NCBI RefSeq assembly: GCF_000006405.1
Contig: NW_003205565.1
Coordinates: forward strand, 405,278 to 469,277
Reading direction: 5' to 3'
Length of the DNA: 64,000 bases
From: Perkinsus marinus ATCC 50983
Lineage: Eukaryota; Perkinsozoa; Perkinsida; Perkinsidae
Shown: positions 34,405-41,942 of the stretch, one piece after another
Numbering within the stretch: the stretch's first letter is position 1
Layout of the letters: every line of letters starts with the position of its first letter
The notes under the pieces: generated by a model
Databases searched by the model: none
Seen by the model: only the letters and a program-made list of their open reading frames with translations
What the model was told of the DNA's origin: nothing
Position numbers and translations under genes: made by a program

Positions 34405-35022
34405 AGCGGAAGGGACGTGCTGGTATTGGTTAAGGCCCTCAAAGGCACCATATGTAACGGGATTGGTGCTGCCTGCTGGTAGAGAACCTTCGCTTACTGC
34501 GGGACCGTGGCCGATGCTAGCGTGAGAACCCTGAGGTATAACAGGCTGATGTGGATGTGGACCAGAAGCTACATAGGGTGGCGCGTGAGATGGCATCGGC
34601 GGATAAGGAAAGACTCCTCCAGATGAGGAGGACGTTGATGCTTCACCCGTAGCTTGAAAGGAATGCTGTTGAGGAGGAAGTGGCGGCTCCGTAGGATCAG
34701 CAATGTTGTTGATGAAGGCCTCCGAGATATCCTCGAGCTCCAGAGTAGTGGAACTTTGTAGAGCTTTGCCATGAGGGACAGTCGAAGAGGACATTCTCCA
34801 CGTAGTCTTGAAGGCCTCATTGACCCAAGCACCGACGAAGGGCTTGTTGTCAATAGTGTGTAGATTCACAGTGTCTCCAAGCAGCTTGGAGGCGATGGAA
34901 GACTGGCCGAACTCGATGAGGATGTAGAAGGCCGACAGGTCATCATTCTTCTTGACGACATAGGAGGGGACCCAGGCATCCCTGTCGGGAAGCTTGATGA
35001 AGCGTAGACAAGGGATAGACAT
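29305..35022 (-). CDS. Gag-Pol polyprotein (gag, protease, RT, RNase H, integrase core)
   Basis: 1905 codons. Gag occupies the first 600 or so residues: a Pro/Gly/His-rich region, then a helical part, then a Cys/His-rich zinc-binding region (CTRCMDGDPNCKAGASFC, CPYCNRPSVKCTGVCP, CDRCSQQHHTSHC near 33430-33230). The aspartic protease signature LLDSGSQLLACS is near 32950. RT follows with LDIVQAFLQI and LMDDI near 31660. RNase H has CLFTDSSDTAG near 31170, ELDTLASSLEW and VFTDSSISISRL. Integrase has the His/Cys zinc pair (WHHGGI, CRCCRSC near 30170-30070) and Asp, Asp, Glu in YIGLDHTGPY, RCDNSQSFRGSEF and GGAYERHHAE. True sequence ends near 29545; the last 70 or so codons are out of frame. The ATG lies only 19 bases inside the 5' LTR. 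Confidence 0.92.
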   Translation of the reverse strand: MSIPCLRFIKLPDRDAWVPSYVVKKNDDLSAFYILIEFGQSSIASKLLGDTVNLHTIDNKPFVGAWVNEAFKTTWRMSSSTVPHGKALQSSTTLELEDISEAFINNIADPTEPPLPPQQHSFQATGEASTSSSSGGVFPYPPMPSHAPPYVASGPHPHQPVIPQGSHASIGHGPAVSEGSLPAGSTNPVTYGAFEGLNQYQHVPSAEGLPPHHVVLPSVNPVLPSAAPMAMNYGYPTGYGAGFPLLPPVPQPPPALGTHGVNFEVPQFAPFSGNNDAIDSTTRHYAKREANSADLPNKRQFTGFNDDRAVADVIKSVNHLSCSNGWGALEYYFFLTRLLDETVSREVRPLPQQTHSACAREVMRICQLLSQLHKSSDTDYIRKLFKWNSLYMGDRQQLGDFLKAFDSIRLDIERQQGYPFEDRFLASKLTASLRGAHHEAALTRMKALTYRQLLHELVELDRLRQLSSQQRGRSDPSQGRKDDPLPKVPLNQMTTSTSTTTTNQSSTQQPTQGSNGHGKGSHDRQRRQRPKLRCTRCMDGDPNCKAGASFCPAPSPLKKERRCPYCNRPSVKCTGVCPKRDSVRCDRCSQQHHTSHCPNSLTKSTDPTLDTMTLSLSVESLAFTPPSSTTNSPLKAFSSTTQATTSPPPVIASPVLNLDNTLQSLRDMPSSLRNVEFNFLTKDGRCPGFTGLLDSGSQLLACSDSGLLRLQQANVALEPTGVTCVATLAVSRRVNSCPIFKITYCHKGLRVQTFIALVHGLARDFIFSCDVLRRVQSPVLWVFNPSGDRIISLVDTTPQVATAWKAFIDAVDLSRSAPPDDPSNKVAIGLNSIDLGDTQPPTVHLDEHESCFNKDSVIPLPVVDDFSNVADDDLTNGSVSTSFMQLLFSEPCPLVTLASLPVTDTLVVYSDPVPSKQVSTPSPPPHRFVHHLRWRTGHRPNNSHIPFLKRSSALAHQLRRKGLFDAYDAEIRGFVQKGYVKPVPREEVRFWLHHFPVIKKGSQEGSVNRSSMRLRPVFDGSPLSKFIDASLPEGLHQGVPQSLGLLRRYKYFVALDIVQAFLQIELPLVEDQRCLGFFWCNQAFVFQRVCFGMPDSPFAMSDSLAKGMVEADAPTKHVRCLMDDISVGSDDPRHLTALRRDITQRLSHRMFETNDKKEVSNLPDQIPSDPQPCLGVRWYPKCDSLSLKSDLRHKASTVATVKLLKRYGNGFYDPLGWHLELSMQLRLLCRQARSNADPHTGHLRSEDTQALVAWENQLKAFDLRGPRLLRRPGESHCNSVCLFTDSSDTAGAALLYTLHGQRIAGSGCLHQLQGRRTAPKFELDTLASSLEWASAMLQESNDHSPVHHLLVFTDSSISISRLRQVTPTTAHSVEDLVTIRRVLKVKNAIHQLQTRCEGLHVVVSHLSGKSNLADAPSRCQPKSLSIDSDALFCHIRAFHDDLLRCNDGDLQANPMVFRLDPEYVPTALPTRWSKKESSKPKVTLASLGAATTSNPAGESEKTDQEAFTVDDDSLHLLERLSRFKLLVKAWHALRTELLPGTPASSTSTIADPLRLLIRQQQRLHLKAFHKLPFHFKTDEGLIYRSTRQAGDGTIFNQLVIPKQSTLLQRLLVVKCHGWHHGGINATLRRLSTMYAWPRMKRTVVPVCRCCRSCLSAKTQRPIHAPAGTFAAPTAVWQYIGLDHTGPYDVPVRQGSQRLPHCLVATCLLSGYQLAVAVPSTSLEQTTLAFKKILALAGVPKGLRCDNSQSFRGSEFRCLCLSYSIEMQFIYSRSPQRGGAYERHHAELNEQLRLLQARDQPWDLTVLEATARSNARFRWDDSGLVNSPWESQVGTWLTLILIYSVLPFLLQSTPRSRRPFKSPLRGLVNGYSLLGRRIVKDDEFELVIKLLLSTRVTLSISSSPDV

Positions 35023-35041
35023 GATCCCGGTAAAAGAGATG

Positions 35042-35315
35042 TGCAGTTCTGAGTGGTTCTAGGCGAGGGACTCTGTGAGAGAGATAACCGCACAACTTAA
35101 CTCAAGATCTCAGATGGGATAGATCTAGAGTGGCAGAGTAGAGAGCGATAGAGCGGTCCAGTGCGTGGAACGTAGACACGCTGAAGCAACTACCCAAGCT
35201 TAGTAGCTGATCTAATTCGCGAACCGCGACCGTTACTGAAATGGCGAAACGGTGAAACGGTTAGATACGATCTTGCTCACTTGAGTTTACTCAAAGGTAC
35301 TGTCGTCACAGGACA
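35042..35315 (-). repeat. 5' LTR
   Basis: 274 bp, identical to the other LTR. On the minus strand it is the promoter-proximal copy. Its outer edge lies 34 bases upstream of the ATG of the KH gene on the plus strand. Confidence 0.95.
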
Positions 35316-35321
35316 CTATTG
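35316..35321. repeat. 6 bp target-site duplication, right
   Basis: CTATTG, matching 28214-28219. Confidence 0.85.
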
Positions 35322-35349
35322 TGAAGTTTCCATTTTTCGTGTTGCAATT

Positions 35350-38300
35350 ATGCAGCAGGAAGGTCCGGCGGTCAGTGGCGTCCAACAGAATCCCGGAGGT
35401 CCCCATTCCGCAGCCATGCCGCCTCCCATGGGCAGTAAACACCTGTTCAAGTGGTGCTCTTTTCCTGTACTCGTCTCGTTGCAGGTCACCCTAGTCCGAA
35501 CGGTAATCGTGGCGGGCCTATCTTGCCTTTCGAGTATGGCCCTGATGCTGGCCCGTATAGAGATCAGGTCGAAGTCTCCCAGGAGTTGGTACCGATGGTC
35601 ATTGGGAAGCGAGGCGCTACCATCTCAGCTATGAAGCAGCAGACGGGAGCGAACATATACGTAATGACTGGGTCGGACATTGTAGGAATTTCTACTGATT
35701 CGACTTTTGTTTATTTTTACTTCCAAGCACATGAACGTCCCGAATCGTGGAGCAGCGACACGTTCGTACGAAAATGACAGTACTTGACCTGAGCGAGAAT
35801 GAACGAGATTCGCCATAAGTATTGTGGGAACAATACGAGTGGGTGTAGCGACGGAATGATGTTGTTACCGCTGTGATAACTATGAAGTTCACCTTGAAAT
35901 TACATGTGGTGAATGCTGGTCCCTTGCAGTGGTCAATACAGAGATCTGGAGGTCCAGAGTTCTGAGGATCTTTTCAAGGGAAGCAGAGAGGGTTCAAGTC
36001 AGTCGAGGGAGGATGGTGCTACTGAGGGGTGCGCAATTTCAGCGAAATGAAGCAAGCGGGCCTAGACTATTCCACGGGAGAATATCAGGGAGCGAAAGCG
36101 TCTAGGAATTGCTCATGGAGCGGTTGAAGTTACCAGTGCGTTGCGATACCATGAATTGAATGAGGGCGTAGTGGATGTGGTCGACGTCATGGGAAGAATG
36201 GCGTTGCGGGTCTTCAATGCGGAGTGCCTAGACTGGCAGGGCGCAGAATTTATTCCCGAGTTGATGCTTCATGGGAAATGAGCAGCGTTTCCTGCGAGGT
36301 CTTATGTGTTCTCATGTGCATAGGAAATGCCATAGCAACATCTTTCTCGGAATTTTTCGATTTCATTGATCCTTCATTTTTTCAGGGAGACCAGTCGACT
36401 CGTGAACAAGGTTATAGCATCTTCTTCGTTGATGCACAGACTGAGGAGCAGTTGCAGGTCAGCGAGCAACTGGGCGTGTGTAGTTGACCTCTTTTGTGTA
36501 GGCCGCAGTTGATGCCATTCGGGAGAAGGTATCCCCACTTGAGCCTAAGGAAGGCGAGATCCAAAAATTCTTTGAAATTCCGGACCACAAAGTCCCGGAG
36601 GTTCTCGGACCACAGGGAATCGCGTTGGCAAGGATCAAGGAGCGATCGGGAGCCCGACTTGAAATTAAGGTAAAATAGACGGAGCGAAGCGGTTTTATTT
36701 GAGCGAATTCACTCAAGGCCATCCTACCGACGGATTACCACGGCCCGGCTAAGAACATGCCAAGGACTGTCAACTGTGTTGGCACTGAGGAAGCTGTGAG
36801 CAAATGTGAGGAGCTCGTCAACAAGGTGAGCGCAAATTGCACAGTCAGCGGTGGAGGGCCCTTTTTGTCAGGTCGTATCGGGTACGGTTACTTGCGCGGA
36901 CTTGATCTCTGAATACGAAGTTGGGCACCCAGAGGTCCGATCTCAGAAGAGACTCAGCTCGTCTCTATCCTATGACGATACCAAGCGTCGTAGAATGGAC
37001 TATGGCGAGTACCAGGGAGGCTATGATAGCTCCTATAACGCTGGCTACCAGCGCGGTGGGGGGCCGCCAGGTGGTGGGTATGGCGGTCGCGGACCCATGA
37101 AGGGCGGGGGAAAGGGTGGCTGGAGCGAAAGCCCAGCTGACTCCTGCATGCTCGAAGTGAGAAGAGGGCATTCGGTCCGTCTTCAGTTTTGAGGAAGAGG
37201 CATTTTACGCTATTGGGTCTTACGGCGTGAATATTTGATCCAATGCTATTCACCAATTTGTGCAATCATAGAGAGTGGGCGTTCATAAGTGTTTCCATAT
37301 CGTGGCTACTCGCTAGGATGAGGGGCATTGCTCTTCTCCTCATTACTGTACGCTGCTCAGGTCCCCTCTAGTGGCGTTGGAGCTATCATTGGTCGTGGTG
37401 GCGAGATTATCAACCAGTTGAAAGAGGACGGGCGCTGCGACATACAGATCTCCAAGAGCGGAGGTCCCTACCGAGAAGTGTCCATCCAGGGACCATATGA
37501 TGGTATCTTGACTGTGGTTGGATTCATCAACGAGAGGCTGGCGGTAGGACGTGCTTGAGCTGAGATTTGTTATATCTATTTTTTAGGGTGCTCACACAGT
37601 GAAGTCGATGCCAGCCAATGGGCTCCCCCCTTATCTATTCGGTAGTGGAGGTGGCCCCAGTGGGTCTGGCATGGCCCCTCGTGGAGGTCCTCCCATGAGT
37701 GGTGGTCCTGGAAGAATGGGTGGTGGTCCGCGGCCTTACATGCAGCAAAGTTCTCCTCCTCCCCGTTCCTATGGTGGACCGCCACTGTCTGGCGGTGGTA
37801 TGCAGGGTGGATCCCCGCAGGGCTATTCGACTCCTCCAGCTCCCCAGCCTTGGCAGCAGCAGCCTCAGGGCGGCGGGCCTGTAGGGGGCTATGGTGGTGG
37901 CAACAGTATGATGCCTCAGCAACAACCGCAGCCAGCGCCACACTCGGGAGGTGCGTCTGGCTGAGCTACTTATCCTTGGTATTCTGTCTGTCATAGGTCC
38001 GTCCGGTCCTGGTGGCTACTACTCGCAACAATACGGTGGAGGCTACCAACAGCATCAGGCCCCTGCTCAGCAGCCAGGCCAGGGATACATGCCTCCTCAG
38101 CAGACCGCCCCATCGCCGCAACAGTCGCCGTACCAGTACCAATCTCCTGTGCCAACGGGTGGCCCTTTACCTGCTGGGACTCCACAAGCTGCTGGGCCCT
38201 CGCAGTCAGCCCGTGCCCAAGGAGGATCAGGGGTAGAGTTCCACGTTGGCGCCGTCTTGGTCCTACCAGCGCTCGTTCGTTCAGGAAGCGTCGTCTGCTT

Positions 38301-38386
38301 ATGCTAGTGCATATTTGGCCGCTGCGTGGCAGCAGTACTACGCATCTCTGCATAGGCAGCAAGCGGCGAGTCGACCTCCCCAGTGA
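35350..38386 (+). CDS. Triple-KH RNA-binding protein A
   Basis: Probably a nuclear regulator of splicing or mRNA fate, similar in plan to FUBP/PCBP proteins. Exon 1 starts MQQEGPAVSGVQQNPGGPHS. KH1 has LVPMVIGKRGATISAMKQQT (about 35600). After a 725-base intron comes TREQGYSIFFVDAQTEEQLQ. KH2 has PDHKVPEVLGPQGIALARIK (about 36580). KH3 has GVGAIIGRGGEIINQLKEDG (about 37370). The tail (37600-38230) is Gly/Pro/Gln/Met-rich and ends YLAAAWQQYYASLHRQQ with TGA at 38384-38386. The nuclear-localisation-like KRRRMDY lies near 36990. It is a paralogue of the gene at 57.7 kb. The retrotransposon LTR now occupies its immediate upstream region. Confidence 0.88.
35661..36385 (+). other. Unusually long intron in KH gene A
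   Basis: Donor GTAATG at 35661, acceptor TTTTTTCAG ending 36385. The paralogue supports the join: both genes continue with a (K/R)EQGYS exon after the KH1 core. At 725 bases it is over ten times the local intron size. It contains a 60-odd codon open stretch near 36090-36280 without a start or domain. Confidence 0.6.
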
Positions 38387-38542
38387 GTACGGTCGGAAAC
38401 GTCCAATGACAAGGCGCCGCGTAGAGAAGCGAACTAGACTTACAACCATATGATAGCGTTACAGTATTTACTACTTGTGTTGAGTTTCGAGTCCGGCTAG
38501 GATGAGTGACTATTCGACGTTATTCAAGTTGAAGCAGATCCA

Positions 38543-41500
38543 ATGGCCGTCTCTGGCTCATCAAAGAACAAAAAGGCCCCAGGAGACGATGAGGAGGAAG
38601 TGCCCAAATTGAACGAAGATCTCGAGCAGGCGTTGGATAACGCAGATGAACTAGATGGTGATGCTATTGGGGTTTTGGGATACGCGGGAGCTCGTTGTGG
38701 AAGGCATTCATGGGTCGAAGTCGCCATCCACTCACATCTGGTCTGTCGCAGCCACTGAAGTCTCGTTTCGCTGCGTTCCTCGTAAAGCCCCTCGCTGAAT
38801 GGTGTTAGTCTGTCTGAATGCTATCTCGTAGCGCGGGTGAACTCGACGGGTTTCAAACGCTGCGACTTACTCGAACTCCCGCCGTTCAGGTGATGAATCG
38901 ACCTCCTCTTCATCGGATGAGGATTCGGATGCCGAGATGCTCACTGAGGATGTCGAGAAGAAGATTATGGATACTCTGAATCGCATCAAGAGCCACGACC
39001 CAACTCTCAAGGATAGCAAGGAGGCGGTGTTCAAGGATGATGACTTCGAGGTTGAAGGTAGTTAGGATAGTCTAATGGGGGAGCGTGTGAATGCAATGAT
39101 GATGGTCGGTGGTTCGATCCTCGCGAGGGGCTTTTGTGAAATTACGCCTCCATTCTCAGGGGACGGGCAGAAGAAAAAGAAGTCTAAGAAATTAACTCAC
39201 AAAGAGCTCATGAGGAAGCGGCTTCTCGAGGAGGGTGCCGAGGCCGCAGTGGAAGACGAGGACGAAGAGAAGCAGGTACGTGATCCATGCTCCATGAGCT
39301 TGTGCATGTCTATAACGTTGTGTGGCAGGTAGCTCAGACTTCCCGGCAGGCAGGGGAGGATGCTAGGAGGGCGCTGATGGACGCAATGGGTGTAGAGGAA
39401 GACGATGGGGAGAGCGCTGGGAACGATAGCGACGATGACTTGTTCACCGTTAGAGACAAGACTATGGAAGAGAAAGATGTTGAGGTGAGAACTCGAAACC
39501 TACCCAGGCGGTTCCTACGCTTTGAATAATTCTCGTTGAGCGTGGTTATTTTCCTTATAGGATCGCGAATATAAAAAGTGGGAGCGGGGCCAGCTGGCAA
39601 AGGCAGCAAACGAAGGGAATGAACAGATCCTGATGGAAAGGTAATAATGAGTTTTTAGCAAACAGCAGGCTGACATTCTTGCTAGATACTTCCGGGACTC
39701 GGACGAGATGGGCGATAATAAACTGGATGACGAGGATGCTTTCCTGAGGGACTACATTATGAACAAAGGTGGGGGAAATCGAGGCAGTTGACGGGATTGA
39801 GAATCGGTGTTGGAGTGTATGTTCGCTTTCTTCAGCTGAAATCAGGAGTTCCCTCACTAATTATAGAATTTCACACATGAATTCGGGTAGAAATGCACAG
39901 AAACTACTAATGAGAATTTCACAAAATTTGATCAGAATTTTCATATTGTCATCAATTCATGTAGTTGACTGAATGCACAGTTTCTCACGGGATCAGGCTG
40001 GCTGGAGAAGGAGTCTATGCAACCCAATGAGCGTGATTCGGACGATTCTGATGACGAGCTTGACCGCGAGGACGACTTTGAGCGGGAATATAACTTCAGG
40101 TGATTTTCAGACCAATTCGGGCCGATTCACTTTCAGCACTCATTTTCCTTTGTCAGGTTTGAGGAGGACAAGGGATCGAGTCTCGTCGGGCACAGTCGAA
40201 CGGTAGTGTCGGGTTGAGTGTGTTTAGTAACGGCTCGGACATCGGGGTTCTCTCTTCGGATGCTAGGTGACTGATAGTGTACGTGTGAAAGACGATAAAC
40301 GGAAGAGGAAGAGGCAGGAGAAGGAGGCGCGCAAGGCCGAGGAGAAAGCGAAACGAGCTGAGGAGTTGAAGCGACTGAAGAACATGAAGCGGCAGGAGAT
40401 TCAACGACGACTCGAGGTCATCGCGAAGGTAGTATCTCTTCTGAGATACTCGAGCGTTTGGTCCGATACGTTTGGTCGGAATTTGGGTTCTTAGGTGACG
40501 GGAAGTTCCGCACCGAAACTCGCGGGGAGCGGGGAGGAGCTGCTTGATGCCGAGTGGGACCCCCAGGCACATGATCAGTTGATGCGGGAGACAGTGCTGG
40601 GTGACGGGTGAGCAACACTTCGTATCAACACTTCGGATCTTCGATCGCGGAGCGCGTGTTGAGGCAGATTTACCCACAGCGGCTGTCTTGGTTCAGATAC
40701 GATGAACAGGAGGAGACAGAGGAAAGTGTTGAGGAGAAAAGTCCCGAGGAGAGCAACGAGAGCACTGCCGGCTTCGCTAATGATGAATCTACGCAATGGG
40801 GACAATGGGACGGGTTGGAGGCTCAGGACGAGGCCGAGCGAGAGGAGCAGGATGACGAGCATGAGTGGTGGTTGTGTGACGGCTGCCAGAAGCCCGTGCT
40901 GCCAGGGAAGAGGATTTTCCAATGCAAGGTGAGATCGCATCGTCCACCCGTAGTCGGTGTACGCTCGTGTGTTAGCAATGTGAGGATTATGTACTGTGTC
41001 AACCTTGTCATAAGAACACGACTCATCGTCACGCATTCGTCAAGTCTCGAGTGCCTGAAGGTTGCGAACCCCCAGAGGGCATCGAGCAGATGCTGAATAA
41101 AGAGAAGGAAGAGGAGTACGAGATGGACTTTGAGGATATGATCGGTATAAGGACACTCTCTCCCTACTGTGCGTTTTAAGTAGTCGCCGATCAGGTGATA
41201 TGCCTACTCGGTTCAAGTACCGGAAAGTTGAAGCCGGTGCGGTTCACAATCTCAGCGTAGAGGACATTATCCACAAGTCCGACAAGGAGCTGAACCAGAT
41301 CGCGTCACTAAAACTGTATGCCCCTTATCTCGACGAGGGCCCTCGAGAACCCAAACGAGAGGGCAGTGGTGGCCCTGTGAGTTCCGATCACCAAGGGAAA
41401 GGCGGGAAAGGTGGCAAGGGGAAGGGAGGCAAAGGAGGCAAAGGAAAGGGGAAAGGGAAAGGAGCTGCTATGGCGTCGAGGGCTGAAGCTTATGGAATAT

Positions 41501-41544
41501 CGAAGAGGAAGATTCAGAAATCGACCAACGTCAAGAAGCGATAA
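38543..41544 (+). CDS. KRI1: KRI1 ribosome-biogenesis factor with inserted ZZ zinc finger
   Basis: Nucleolar protein needed for 40S subunit assembly. Acidic N-terminus (MAVSGSSKNKKAPGDDEEEV), then IMDTLNRIKSHDPTLKDSKE near 38970. Family hallmarks follow: DEDAFLRDYIMNKG near 39740, FEREYNFRFEEDKGSS near 40080-40180, a Lys/Glu/Arg helix RAEELKRLKNMKRQEIQRRL near 40360, AEWDPQAHDQLM near 40560, and MPTRFKYRKVEA near 41210 in the conserved C-terminal domain. Between the last two, 40865-41060 encode WWLCDGCQKPVLPGKRIFQC, then CEDYVLCQPCHKNTTHRHAF, a complete ZZ-type zinc finger absent from yeast and human KRI1 as I know them. The C-terminus is a Gly/Lys repeat (GGKGGKGKGGKGGKGKGKGK) and TAA. Confidence 0.9.
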
Positions 41545-41942
41545 TCGTCCTTGCTTTACCAATACGTATACTTTCATAATCAACAGGTAATTGTGTTACC
41601 AATTCTCCGTTTGAGCGATGTAGTCAACAGCATATGAAAAATCTATCTTTTCGGAATATAAACGAGGCATGCCGGATGGCCAGGGAGATGAGCAAATCTA
41701 CAACGCAGTGAAATCCCCAGGTTTTGGGCAGATGGAGATTTTACACCAGCGGTAGTTGTTTGGTGAAATGCTAACAACTCGGTGAGTACCCTATGATTGC
41801 TCTAGAAAAGATTGCAAGTGGTTCGGTAAGCGACTAGTGTCAGTGCAAGGGAAAAGTTTCAATTTCATTGCATTCGACTTGATGTTGCAGTTCAATGGCT
41901 AAGGTGTTGGGGTGTTGAAGCGGATTGACCACTCTTATTACG

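Larger units (their letters stand above)
28220..35315 (-). mobile_element. Intact LTR retrotransposon, BEL/Pao-like
   Basis: 7096 bp element transcribed from the minus strand. It has 274 bp LTRs (TG...CA) identical over their whole length as I read them, and a 6 bp target duplication. The coding order is gag, protease, reverse transcriptase, RNase H, integrase. The RT has FVALDIVQAFLQIELP, a catalytic LMDDI, and an upstream block (YVKPVPREEVRFWLHHFPVI, RPVFDGSP) resembling BEL/Pao rather than copia. Identical LTRs indicate a very recent insertion. Oddities are a 19-base leader with no obvious tRNA primer site, no purine tract before the 3' LTR, one frame break in the integrase, and a dispersed palindrome. 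The family assignment is from motif style only. Confidence 0.93.

Noticed and set aside
28220-35315. A copia (Ty1) retrotransposon
   Set aside because: Integrase lies after RNase H, and the RT blocks look BEL/Pao- or gypsy-like.
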